NCBI RefSeq assembly: GCF_025751495.1
Contig: NZ_JAOWKZ010000005.1
Location: 186,001-250,000 of the forward strand
Length of the DNA: 64,000 nt
Reading direction: 5' to 3'
Source of the DNA: Albidovulum litorale
GTDB lineage: Bacteria > Pseudomonadota > Alphaproteobacteria > Rhodobacterales > Rhodobacteraceae
The translations under genes and the position numbers were made by a program. Of the stretch, positions 8,675-17,150 are shown piece by piece (within the stretch, counting starts at the first letter, position 1; the number at the start of each line of letters is the position of its first letter). The notes beneath the pieces were generated by a model that was not told where the DNA came from, ran no database searches, and saw nothing but the letters and a program-made list of their open reading frames with translations.

Positions 8675-9769
8675 ATGCGTAACATCATGCACTCCAGGAA
8701 ATATCTGGCTTCCGCCAGCGTCGCGCTCATCGCGCTGACATCCGCCGCAGCGGCGCAGGAAGCTTGTTCCAGCTACACGATCAAGGACGGCGACAGCCTC
8801 GGCTCGATCGCGCAATCCGCTTACGGATCGTTCGACTATCAGATGATCTTCAACGCCAACCGCAACCTGATCGACAACCCGAACAGCCTCGAAACGGGTG
8901 TTGTTCTGCAGATCCCGTGTGAGGACGGTCAGCTTTCTGCTGAGAGCGATGTCACCGAGATCATCGCCCAGGAAGAAGAGAAGCAGTCCAAGAAGGCGAA
9001 GTCGAACATCTACGAACCGCCGATCAAGCTTCTGTCCGGCAATGGCTGGGAACCCTATACGGGTGAGAACATGAAGGGCGGTGGTATGCTCGTTCGTCTG
9101 GCGACGACGGCCCTGAACCGTGGTGGCAATGACCGCGAGTTCAACCTCAGCTTCGTGGACGACTGGCAGGCGCATTTCGACACGCTGCTGCCGCTTGGCG
9201 CGTTCGACGTGTCGGTCGCCTGGTACAAACCGGCCGATTGTTCGAACCTCGATTCACTCGACGACAACACCAAGTATCGCTGTACGCAGCTTGACTGGTC
9301 GCTGCCGATCTATGAATCGGTGTCCGCATACTGGACCATGCCGGACAACCAGTACGCCGAGGTGAAGGCCTATTCGGACTATGCCGGCGCCCGCGTCTGC
9401 CGTCCGGATGGCTGGTCGCTTGCCGAACTGTCCAGCGAAGGCCTGGTCGAGCCGGTGATCACACTTGTGCAGCCGGCCGGTCCGGAGGAGTGCATCGAGA
9501 AGCTCGTCAAGGGTGAAGTGGACATGGCGCTTCTGGATCTTGAGGGCGGCGACGCGGCGATCAAGAAAGTTCCCGAAGCTGTCGGCGTCGTGCAGCCGAA
9601 CTCGAGCCTGTCGAAACTGCAGACGATCCATTTCGTGTCGCACAAGACCAACCCGCGCGGACGCGTATATCTGGCCCTTATGAACAAGGGTCTGAACGAA
9701 ATGCGTGAAAGCGGCGAGTGGTACGCTGTCATCGCCGACAGCCTTGCCGACTTCAACAAGCTCAACTGA
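8675..9769 (+). CDS. Secreted LysM plus solute-binding-domain protein, copy 3
   Basis: This 364-residue paralogue has a signal peptide ending near SAAAAQ, a LysM bracketed by Cys31 and a Cys in IPC, a charged linker (EEEKQSKKAK) and a solute-binding-like domain (GNGWEPYTGE onward). It differs from copy 2 mainly in the linker and in scattered surface positions. It is the last of the three before the FHA gene. A separate 165-bp spacer with its own ribosome site (AAGGACGGG) precedes it. Function beyond cell-wall and ligand binding cannot be read from the sequence. Confidence 0.85.
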   Translation: MRNIMHSRKYLASASVALIALTSAAAAQEACSSYTIKDGDSLGSIAQSAYGSFDYQMIFNANRNLIDNPNSLETGVVLQIPCEDGQLSAESDVTEIIAQEEEKQSKKAKSNIYEPPIKLLSGNGWEPYTGENMKGGGMLVRLATTALNRGGNDREFNLSFVDDWQAHFDTLLPLGAFDVSVAWYKPADCSNLDSLDDNTKYRCTQLDWSLPIYESVSAYWTMPDNQYAEVKAYSDYAGARVCRPDGWSLAELSSEGLVEPVITLVQPAGPEECIEKLVKGEVDMALLDLEGGDAAIKKVPEAVGVVQPNSSLSKLQTIHFVSHKTNPRGRVYLALMNKGLNEMRESGEWYAVIADSLADFNKLN

Positions 9770-10107
9770 ACCTGACCTGCCGCCTCGCATGGAACGATGC
9801 GGGGCGGCAAAACCTGCTGAACGGGGTAGAACGGCAGGCTTCGGATGGTGTTTCCGGGGCACCTGGCCGGGCAGAACACCGGAACGGACGATAACGGCGG
9901 TTCAAGACCGTTTCGACCCGCACGGGACCGATGATGGAACGGAAACGATCACTCAATTTCTGACCGTTCCGGCACGTAATGGAAACAACACTGTCGCGTC
10001 ATCTTTTGGCCAAATTGAAATGGTCACTGGAGGACGGAGGGTGAGGCCCGGGACCATAAATCTGTGTTCCGGCGTCGCATTAAAGATCGCAGCGAAAGGC
10101 GAGGGAA
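9770..10107. other. Intergenic region before the FHA gene
   Basis: This 338-bp spacer carries no supported gene. A hairpin (GCCGCC-T-CGCAT at 9779-9790 with ATGCG-G-GGCGGC at 9797-9808) sits 10 nt after the third LysM gene and probably ends or stabilises that transcript. The FHA ribosome binding site (GAAAGGCGAGGG) lies at the right end; a promoter for the FHA-PP2C-GTPase unit is expected here. Confidence 0.5.
9779..9808 (+). terminator. Terminator-like hairpin after LysM copy 3
   Basis: A 12-bp stem with one T.G position and a 6-nt loop, followed by AAAA rather than a U-run. It coincides with the boundary between the periplasmic-protein genes and the cytoplasmic signalling genes. Confidence 0.45.
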
Positions 10108-10905
10108 ATGGGAATACTTGGTAGATTGCTGGGGCGGAAGAGTTCTGGGCCAAAAGTCGAGGACGACTCGTTTGATATTTCAGAATTCAAAATCCCCCCG
10201 ACCGCGGAAAACGAGGCGGATCCGGCAGATGATCAGTCGGACCTGATCAACAGCCTGTCGGGCATCACCGCCGAAGCGGAGAGCGCCCAGGTCAATATCT
10301 GGGATCTCGACGGTGACAGTGCTGCCCCTGCGGACACCAATGCACCCGCTCAGAATGCGGGCGAAGCCGCCGCACCGATGAACTCTCAGATCGACATCTC
10401 GGCGCGCATTGGCGATGCGCCTGCGCGCAAGCGTCGGACCAAGACTCGTCTTCTGGGCTTCGACAAGTCGGACGGGCAGGTTGTTGATCTCTTCAACAAT
10501 CCGGTTCCGACCCCGACCCGCGGCACGCGGTTCCCGGTTGGCTGGGTTATCGTGGTCAAGGGGCCGGGCCGTGGTGAGTCCTTCACGCTACAGGCTGGCA
10601 TGTCGCAGATCGGACGCGGCGAGGATCAGACTGTGTCGCTCGATTTCGGCGATACCGCAATTTCCCGCACCAATCATGCGGCCATCGTCTACGATCCGGA
10701 AAGCTTCCAGTTCTTCCTCGGTCACGGCGGCAAGAGCAACATCGTTCGGCTGAACGACAAGCCGGTTATCAGCAATGAAACGCTGAAGACCGGAGATATG
10801 ATCCGGCTGGGCGAGACAACGCTGAAATTCGTTGCTCTGTGCTCCGACGAGTTCAACTGGGGCAATGAATCGGGCGAGGAGTCGGATGATGTGGAGATCG
10901 CCTGA
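10108..10905 (+). CDS. FHA-domain phosphothreonine-binding protein
   Basis: The protein has 265 residues. The N-terminal 140 are acidic and low complexity, with a conserved-looking RRTKTRLLGFD patch (109-119) containing two Thr that could be kinase targets. Residues about 145-243 form an FHA domain: GR at 169-170, SRTNH (186-190), N211 and N216, then TGDMIRLG. FHA domains bind phosphothreonine, so this is the natural reader of the kinase encoded at 3503. The gene overlaps the PP2C gene by 20 bp, and the next GTPase gene follows within 2 bp, so the three should be co-translated. The pairing kinase-FHA-PP2C is known from type VI secretion regulation and mycobacteria; no secretion genes are seen here. 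Confidence 0.88.
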   Translation: MGILGRLLGRKSSGPKVEDDSFDISEFKIPPTAENEADPADDQSDLINSLSGITAEAESAQVNIWDLDGDSAAPADTNAPAQNAGEAAAPMNSQIDISARIGDAPARKRRTKTRLLGFDKSDGQVVDLFNNPVPTPTRGTRFPVGWVIVVKGPGRGESFTLQAGMSQIGRGEDQTVSLDFGDTAISRTNHAAIVYDPESFQFFLGHGGKSNIVRLNDKPVISNETLKTGDMIRLGETTLKFVALCSDEFNWGNESGEESDDVEIA

Positions 10906-11863
10906 ACCCCGCTTTGACGTCGCCGCATGCATCTGCCAGGGCGGACGGGACTATCAGGAAGACGCGATCGTCACTGACTTTCCGACCGGAACGGATATTG
11001 GCGTTGCGGTACTTGCCGACGGCATGGGGGGGCATGCCGCAGGCGATGTGGCCTCCAAGATCGTCGTGACGGAAGTCTTCAGCGAGTTGAAATTCGAAAG
11101 TGCGAATTTCGCTGAATTCGAGGCAGAGGTCCCGAACTACCTGACCGCCGCCGCATCGAGTGCGAATGCCTGCGTGCGTGACTACGTCATGGAAAACCCG
11201 AAAGTCCGGGGCATGGGGGCGACGCTTGTCGCGCTCGTCATGGTCGAAAACCGCATGTACTGGATGTCGATCGGCGACTCTCCGCTCTATCATCTGCGCA
11301 GCGGCAAGCTGCGACAGCTCAACGAGGATCACTCGATGGCGCCGCAGATCGACATGATGGTCAAGTCGGGGATGATGGATGCCGAAACCGGCAAGAACCA
11401 TCCTGACCGGAACTGCTTGACCTCCGTTATCCTCGGTGACAGGGTCGCGCGGTCGGACTGCCCGAAAACCCCTTTCAAGCTCGAAGTGGGCGATATCGTG
11501 GTGGTTTCCAGCGACGGCCTGCAATATCTCGAAGAACCGAAGATCGAGAGAATTCTGCAGAAATACCGCCGCCGCAAGAGCGCCGAGATTGCAGAGCATT
11601 TGCTCGCGGCGATCAACGATCTGGCCGATCCCGAGCAGGACAACGTATCCTTCGCGGTGATCAAGCTGAACCACAACAAGCCGACGATGCAGAAGGTCCG
11701 GCAGAAGCCGGTCGATCTGGTCGAAACCGCGACTTCGCGCACGACGCGAGTGGTGTCCCTCGACAGCGGCGGTTATGATGCTGCCGCATCAGCCGCGAAT
11801 GCCGCGGGCGACGGTAAGGCTGACAAACTCGCGCCCTTCAAGCTGGTAGCCGGAGGAAAATAA
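10886..11863 (+). CDS. PP2C-family Ser/Thr protein phosphatase
   Basis: All metal-binding and catalytic PP2C motifs are present in 325 residues: RDYQED (21-26), ADGMGGHAAGD (44-54), GMGATLV (109-115), SIGDSPLY with Asp131, SSDGL with Asp210, and QDNVSF with Asp252. The enzyme is cytoplasmic, without membrane segment, and should reverse phosphorylation by the kinase of this cluster. The start at the ATGATG of 10886 follows GAGGAG and overlaps the FHA gene's 3' end; upstream in-frame codons lie inside the FHA gene and are not needed. A short C-terminal tail (about 265-325) is outside the domain. Confidence 0.93.
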   Translation: MMWRSPEPRFDVAACICQGGRDYQEDAIVTDFPTGTDIGVAVLADGMGGHAAGDVASKIVVTEVFSELKFESANFAEFEAEVPNYLTAAASSANACVRDYVMENPKVRGMGATLVALVMVENRMYWMSIGDSPLYHLRSGKLRQLNEDHSMAPQIDMMVKSGMMDAETGKNHPDRNCLTSVILGDRVARSDCPKTPFKLEVGDIVVVSSDGLQYLEEPKIERILQKYRRRKSAEIAEHLLAAINDLADPEQDNVSFAVIKLNHNKPTMQKVRQKPVDLVETATSRTTRVVSLDSGGYDAAASAANAAGDGKADKLAPFKLVAGGK

Positions 11864-11865
11864 GA

Positions 11866-13353
11866 GTGTCGGCAGACGCACATGCTGAGACAGCAAGAAA
11901 ACTGATCGGGGTCCTGTCGGAAGGCAGGATCCCAAACCATCTTCGTCAACGGGCCGAGGCGCTTGTTGACCGTATGACCAAGCCGGTCCGCGTGACGATT
12001 TTCGGCTTTCCCGGTTCGGGCAAGTCCACTCTGGCGAACCTGTTGCTGGGCAGTTCCGTTCTGAATCCGAAGGACCGGTTGCCAACCGTGCAGATCACCG
12101 GGGGCGAAACGGTAAAGAGCAGTTGTACGCTGCCCGACGGCAGCACCGTCGATTTCCCGCATTTCAACACTGCAGAGATCGCGGCCAAGTCGCCGATCTT
12201 CGTCAACGCAGAAATGCCGCTGCCTGCGCTGGGCAAGATCAGCGTCATGGAGGTCGTCGCCAATGGTGGCCCGGCAGAATTGAGCCGTGCTCTGGCCTGG
12301 GCGGCAGAGCGGACCGATATCTCGATCTGGTGTACGCAGACTTTCGGCCCGGCGGAACAATCGGTCTGGAAGGCCGCCACCGAGGATATGAAGGATCATG
12401 GCTTCATGGTTCTGACCAAGGCCGATGCGCTAGCGCGAGACGGCACGCTGAACAGCGTCGTGGCAAACCTCCAGCAGCAAGGCGCGGAAGAGTTCAACCG
12501 CATCCTGCCGGTCGCCACGCTCGACGCCATCGCGGCGCGCAAGGCGGATGGCACGATCGACCGCGACCAGCTGACCCGCAGCGGCGGCCGCGCCCTGATC
12601 GCCGAGATCCTGCGCGAGGTCGACCTTGGGCTTCAGGCCGCGGTCGATCAGGCCGAGATCCTGTTGCAGCGGTTCCCGCCCAAGGCATCGCCCGCACCTG
12701 CGGCGAAGGTCGAGGCGGCGCCGAAGCCTGCACCTGCCGCGCCCGCCACCGTTACGCCTGTGGCCTCCGAGCCGGAAGTCGCATCCGAACCGAAACCGGC
12801 AGTGGAACCGGTGGCAGAGACCGCACCGACTGAAGCGCCAAGGGTGTCGGCCCGAGTCCGATCGCGGCCCGCACCGGAAATGCCGCCACGGCCTGCAGTG
12901 ATGCCGGTCAATATCCTCGCCGCGGCGCGCAACGTACAGCAGGCCGCCGAGACAGAGCCTGAAACAGCGGATGCGGAGGAAGAGACCGAAGTCGCCGAGG
13001 CAACGCCGCCTATTGCTGCGCTTAGCCCGGCGACCCGTGAGGCGTTCGAACATGCGATCGAGAGGCTCACGCAGCACGGACAAAAGTTTGCAGGCGACGC
13101 CGCAAAGGGCGGCGCATTGGAAGCAGACCTGCTGATGCGGGAAACCGCCAATTCGGTGCAGTGGCTTAGCGACTATCTCAGCGAGAACGGCGAGAGCCGC
13201 GACCCGGCTTTGTCCCAACTGCGTGCAGCGGCTTTTGATGCTGCCGATCTTTTGCAACTGATGCAGATTGAGAACGATGCGGGCTCGGTCGGCGAGTTTG
13301 TGAGCGTCGCGATACAGTTGCGGCGCGAGATAGAATCGGCTCTGGCCGCCTGA
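11866..13353 (+). CDS. P-loop GTPase with Pro/Ala-rich linker and C-terminal helical domain
   Basis: Residues about 40-250 form a dynamin/Era-like GTPase domain: G1 GFPGSGKST (47-55) and G4 TKAD (184-187). The G3 position, where DTPG is expected, reads EVVANGGPAE (about 129-138), so switch II is degenerate and hydrolysis may be altered. A linker rich in Pro, Ala and Glu (about 270-385) leads to a helical C-terminal domain (about 395-495). The gene begins with GTG, 2 bp after the phosphatase stop, with GGAGG upstream. Together with the two GTPases downstream it suggests a hetero-oligomeric membrane-acting machine; that is inference. Confidence 0.8.
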   Translation: MSADAHAETARKLIGVLSEGRIPNHLRQRAEALVDRMTKPVRVTIFGFPGSGKSTLANLLLGSSVLNPKDRLPTVQITGGETVKSSCTLPDGSTVDFPHFNTAEIAAKSPIFVNAEMPLPALGKISVMEVVANGGPAELSRALAWAAERTDISIWCTQTFGPAEQSVWKAATEDMKDHGFMVLTKADALARDGTLNSVVANLQQQGAEEFNRILPVATLDAIAARKADGTIDRDQLTRSGGRALIAEILREVDLGLQAAVDQAEILLQRFPPKASPAPAAKVEAAPKPAPAAPATVTPVASEPEVASEPKPAVEPVAETAPTEAPRVSARVRSRPAPEMPPRPAVMPVNILAAARNVQQAAETEPETADAEEETEVAEATPPIAALSPATREAFEHAIERLTQHGQKFAGDAAKGGALEADLLMRETANSVQWLSDYLSENGESRDPALSQLRAAAFDAADLLQLMQIENDAGSVGEFVSVAIQLRREIESALAA

Positions 13354-13366
13354 CGAGGGCGGCCAG
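13342..13366 (+). terminator. Hairpin spanning the stop codon of the first GTPase gene
   Basis: CTGGCCGCC and GGCGGCCAG form a perfect 9-bp stem whose loop contains the TGA stop. No U-run follows. It marks the end of the FHA-PP2C-GTPase unit. Confidence 0.45.
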
Positions 13367-13589
13367 GTCCGGAACGGCTCACGAAGCCGTTTTTGTTCAA
13401 AGACTTGATAGAGATACCGCTTATGGTTGAGAGAACCGGGACTGCGGACAAACTAAATTCAAACCACTGCCCCAATTTCGCCTCTCAATCTTGATTGTTC
13501 TTAATTTGGAACCGGGGCACGACATCTGACTGCGAAAAACCTCGACCTAACGCCGTCTCCGGCCCTGCAATAGGACGAAGTGATCCACG

Positions 13590-15695
13590 ATGAGTGAACA
13601 ATCAAAGACCCATGATGAAGACGGCAAGGCCGTCTCCTACGATTTTATGCGCATCGGGATGGACAAGCTTCTGACGCTGCGGGGCGAGCTTGACGAGTTG
13701 AGCGACGCCCTGATGGATGTCGAAGCCTTGTGCGATGCCGAGGGCGCCAAGCAGATGGCCCGGCTGATCCGCGAGCTTGAGCAGTTCGAGCCGAGCATCA
13801 CCATGGTCGGTCAGATCAAGTCTGGCAAGACATCGCTTGTGAACGCCATGGTCGGTCGGCCCGGTCTGTTGCCCGCCGATGTGAACCCCTGGACCTCGGT
13901 CGTTACCTCGCTGCATCTGAACGTGCCGCAGGAGGCCAACGCGCCGGTCGCGTCATTCCAGTTCTTTGATGCCGATGAATGGGACCATCTGGTCAGCAGC
14001 GGCGGTCGCATCGGCGAACTGTCGATGCGCGCGGGTGCCGATGACGAATTGCAGAAGGTTCATCAGCAAATCGCCGAGATGCGCGAAAAGACCAAGACGC
14101 GGCTGGGCCGCCGGTTCGAACTTCTTCTCGGCCAGCGCCACGACTACCGCGAGTTCGACGATGACCTGATGCAGCGCTACGTCTGTCTCGGTGATGACTT
14201 CGACGATATCTCGCCGGACGAACAGCAGGGCCGCTTTGCCGATATCACCAAATCGGCCGATCTTTATCTTAGTGCACCCGCGCTGCCGGTGCCGCTCTGT
14301 ATCCGCGACACGCCGGGCGTGAACGACACCTTCATGATGCGCGAGCAGATCACGATCAAGTCGCTCCGCGACAGCCGCCTCTGCGTGGTGGTTCTCTCCG
14401 CCTCGCAGGCGCTGAGCTCGGTCGATATGGGCTTGATCCGGATGATTTCCAACGTGAAGTCGGAAGGGATCGTGATCTTCGTCAACCGGATCGACGAGTT
14501 GTCGGACCCGGTCAACCAGCTTCCCGACATCCGCGACAGCATCCTCTCCACGCTGAGCAAGCTCAACGGGCCGCAGGACCCGGTGATCGTGTTCGGCAGC
14601 GCCTATTGGGCGAATATGGCGATCTCCGAGTCGATGGACGATTTCGTCGAGGACAGTGCTGACGCCCTGCGCAGATGCGCCCAGGCGGTCTTTGGTAGCG
14701 AAGATATCGATTTTACCCAGCGTGATCTGATCTGGCAGCTGTCGGGTGTTCCGCATCTCTTTGACACGCTCTCTGACCGTATCGCGGCGGGTCCGGGCGC
14801 GCGACTTCTGGCCCATCTGCGCAAGCGAGCCTGCAACTTCATCGCGGGTCTGCGGGCAGCCTCGTCCGTGGCGTCGATCCGGATCGATGGCGGTGAGATC
14901 GAGATGATGCAGCCGCAGGCCTTGTCGGCGCTTCTCGATCAGGTCGAGACTTCTGCCAAGCAGCGTTTGGACGCGGCCCTGAACGAAGTGTTCGGTGCGT
15001 TTGCGGGCAGGGTTGATCAGTCCCATGCGCGCTTCCTCGACCGGGCGCTGGAATCGCTGCTTCAGCATCTGGAACAGAACGGCGAGAACGAGGTCTGGCA
15101 GTACAGCCCGGACGGCCTGCGAATGCTGTTGCGCACGAGCTACCAGGTGCTGCGCAAGAACCTGATCGCGGCGTGCAGCGCTACCTATGGCGATGCGGCG
15201 AACGATATATCCGAGGCGTACCACAAAGCCGTAGCGGCCGGGGTCGATGGTTTCGCCGTCACGCCGCCAAGCCCGCCAGAGGTTCCGGCGCCGGTCTCGC
15301 TCGGCGCGACGATCGCGCTTGATCTGCAGACATCGTGGTGGAACGGCTGGTGGAAACGCCGCCGCGGCTACCGCGCTTACGCCAGCGGGTTCCAAAGCCT
15401 GATCGAGGCCGAGACCACGCCGCTTATCTCGGAGTTGAAAGACCGTCAGGCGGCAGAGATCCGGCAGGCCGCAACGGACCGGCTTACGACCTTCCTCGCC
15501 GAACAACGCTCCATTCTGATGGGGATCGCCGAAAAGGCCCATATCAACATGGGCGATCTTCAGGATCTCTTCGGCATCAAGACTCAGACCGAACGCGCCG
15601 AACTGCTTGAGATGATCTATGACGAGTTGAGTGGCGCCGAGGAGCCAGCGGAGGATGCCGGCGAAGCCACTGCACGTAAGGGAGCTGCTGCATGA
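13590..15695 (+). CDS. Dynamin-like large GTPase
   Basis: The 701-residue protein has a full dynamin-type GTPase domain: G1 GQIKSGKTS (74-82), switch I Thr around NPWTSVVTS (99-107), G3 DTPG (240-243) and G4 NRID (299-302). An N-terminal helix precedes it and a long helical region follows (about 390-701), as in bacterial dynamin-like proteins. The segment LQTSWWNGWWKRRRGYRAY (about 578-596), rich in Trp and Arg, could be a membrane-contacting paddle. Bacterial dynamins remodel or fuse membranes, often as pairs; the next GTPase gene overlaps this one by 4 bp (ATGA), which fits. Function in this cluster is inferred. Confidence 0.88.
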   Translation: MSEQSKTHDEDGKAVSYDFMRIGMDKLLTLRGELDELSDALMDVEALCDAEGAKQMARLIRELEQFEPSITMVGQIKSGKTSLVNAMVGRPGLLPADVNPWTSVVTSLHLNVPQEANAPVASFQFFDADEWDHLVSSGGRIGELSMRAGADDELQKVHQQIAEMREKTKTRLGRRFELLLGQRHDYREFDDDLMQRYVCLGDDFDDISPDEQQGRFADITKSADLYLSAPALPVPLCIRDTPGVNDTFMMREQITIKSLRDSRLCVVVLSASQALSSVDMGLIRMISNVKSEGIVIFVNRIDELSDPVNQLPDIRDSILSTLSKLNGPQDPVIVFGSAYWANMAISESMDDFVEDSADALRRCAQAVFGSEDIDFTQRDLIWQLSGVPHLFDTLSDRIAAGPGARLLAHLRKRACNFIAGLRAASSVASIRIDGGEIEMMQPQALSALLDQVETSAKQRLDAALNEVFGAFAGRVDQSHARFLDRALESLLQHLEQNGENEVWQYSPDGLRMLLRTSYQVLRKNLIAACSATYGDAANDISEAYHKAVAAGVDGFAVTPPSPPEVPAPVSLGATIALDLQTSWWNGWWKRRRGYRAYASGFQSLIEAETTPLISELKDRQAAEIRQAATDRLTTFLAEQRSILMGIAEKAHINMGDLQDLFGIKTQTERAELLEMIYDELSGAEEPAEDAGEATARKGAAA

Positions 15696-16642
15696 CGGAT
15701 GCAACTACGGAAACCCGCAAACCCCGCATCGCGATCATGGGCGAGTTCAGCGCTGGCAAGAGCACGCTGTCCAACCTTCTGCTCGGCACCCGCGCGCTTC
15801 CCGAAAAGGTCACCGCCACACGGTTGCCGCCGGTATGGATCACCAGTGGCGTCGATGAACCGTTCAGGATTGGCATGGACGGTGAGGAATACCCCGTGTC
15901 GCTCGACCGGCTGGAGGACGTGCCGCTCGACGATACCCGCTTTGTCATGCTGAACTTCGTCGTCGACATCCTCGATCGCTGCGACCTAATCGATTTTCCG
16001 GGCATTTCGGACCCGAACATGGCGTCCGAGGTGTGGGAACGGATGCTGGACGAAGTGGATGCCGTGCTATGGTGCACCCATGCGACGCAGGCCTGGCGGC
16101 AATCCGAATCCGCAGTCTGGGCCATGATCCCGGAACACGTGCGCAGCAACAGCCTGCTTCTCATCACCCGGTTCGACAAGCTGACGAACGACAATGACCG
16201 CATGCGCGTCAGAACCCGCGTTGCGCGCGAAACCAAGGGGCTCTTCGCGGCGATCTGCCCGATTTCGCTGACGCAGGCGCTGAAGGCCGAAGAGGGCGAC
16301 GAGCTTTGGGACCGGTCCGGTGCCAAGGGGCTTTACGCCGCGATCGACGTGATCATTGACCGGATCGAGCAGGGCGTAGGCGCCACGCCTGAGCCCGAGG
16401 CGCAGGGGCAGAGTTCGGCCGAAGTGCGTGAACTCCACGTCGAGGCCGAACCGGCCGAGCCGGTGCACATACTGCCGCGCCGGGTCAAGCCCGGCGGCAC
16501 GGCGCGCACGCCCCGCCCGAGCGCAGGCAGCGAGAATGTCGTCGATTATTCCCGGATGATGGATCAGCCCCCGACCGGCAACCAGCTGGAGCGGCTGCGG
16601 GCGGATTTACGTCAGGCTGAGGAAAACACCCAGACCGGCTGA
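15692..16642 (+). CDS. Small dynamin/Era-like GTPase, partner of the dynamin-like protein
   Basis: This 316-residue protein has G1 GEFSAGKST (17-25), switch I Thr within TATRLPP (41-47), G3 DFPG (101-104) and G4 TRFD (159-162). The GTPase domain fills residues 10-230; the remaining tail is proline- and charge-rich and probably disordered. It is translationally coupled to the dynamin-like gene (ATGA overlap), so the two are likely to be made in equal amounts and act together. Its G1 sequence GEFSAGKS is typical of the dynamin group rather than Ras-like proteins. Confidence 0.85.
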   Translation: MTDATTETRKPRIAIMGEFSAGKSTLSNLLLGTRALPEKVTATRLPPVWITSGVDEPFRIGMDGEEYPVSLDRLEDVPLDDTRFVMLNFVVDILDRCDLIDFPGISDPNMASEVWERMLDEVDAVLWCTHATQAWRQSESAVWAMIPEHVRSNSLLLITRFDKLTNDNDRMRVRTRVARETKGLFAAICPISLTQALKAEEGDELWDRSGAKGLYAAIDVIIDRIEQGVGATPEPEAQGQSSAEVRELHVEAEPAEPVHILPRRVKPGGTARTPRPSAGSENVVDYSRMMDQPPTGNQLERLRADLRQAEENTQTG

Positions 16643-16748
16643 ATGTGGTGCAGCATTGCCCCAACGCAGCGCCGGAATGGCCCGGGCGGCTTTTCCTGAC
16701 GAGCGATCTGAGCTAACTCATACCTTATGAGCGCAAGGTATGGTCGCA

Positions 16749-17111
16749 ATGGTATCTGACGAGCTGGACGCGTTGCAGGCACGCTTTCCTGCCTGCGAAA
16801 CACTGGCCTATGCGGACCTGACGACCGGAATGATTCTGGTGACCAACAGCAATACGCCGTTGGAGCGCAATGCCCTGAATCGCCTCTGCGCGGAAGCTTC
16901 GGCTGTGTTGGGTGTGGCAACGGCACCCTCACTCGGCAATGTTGCCGCCGAATCTGCCGTGGTCAGCGGTCAGGACGGGGTGCGTCTGTTTGTCAGAGCG
17001 CCCGTACTTCCAAACGACGTGCTGCTTTGTGTCAGTACGGCCGGGCTAGACCTCGTGGCGTTTGCGCCCGAAGCGCAGGCCTGCCTGCAAAGGATCAGTG
17101 AAGATGGCTAA
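16749..17111 (+). CDS. Small roadblock/LC7-like protein
   Basis: The product of about 120 residues has the predicted order helix, two strands (LAYADLTTG, MILVTNSN), long helix (LERNALNRLCAEASAVLG), three strands and final helix expected of roadblock/LC7 proteins, which bind and regulate small GTPases (MglB type). I infer this from the pattern, not from a diagnostic motif. It follows the GTPase gene by 106 bp and precedes the last gene of the cluster. The start at 16749 has AAGG at a suitable distance; an ATG 9 nt earlier is also possible but lies too close to that site. Confidence 0.6.
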   Translation: MVSDELDALQARFPACETLAYADLTTGMILVTNSNTPLERNALNRLCAEASAVLGVATAPSLGNVAAESAVVSGQDGVRLFVRAPVLPNDVLLCVSTAGLDLVAFAPEAQACLQRISEDG

Positions 17112-17150
17112 CCGGCGCGCGACGCGTCTTTTCTCAGCAAGGGCTCCCCT

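Noticed and set aside
13953-15704. A 583-codon minus-strand frame opposite the dynamin-like gene
   Set aside because: Antisense shadow of a gene with full GTPase motifs; no motifs of its own.
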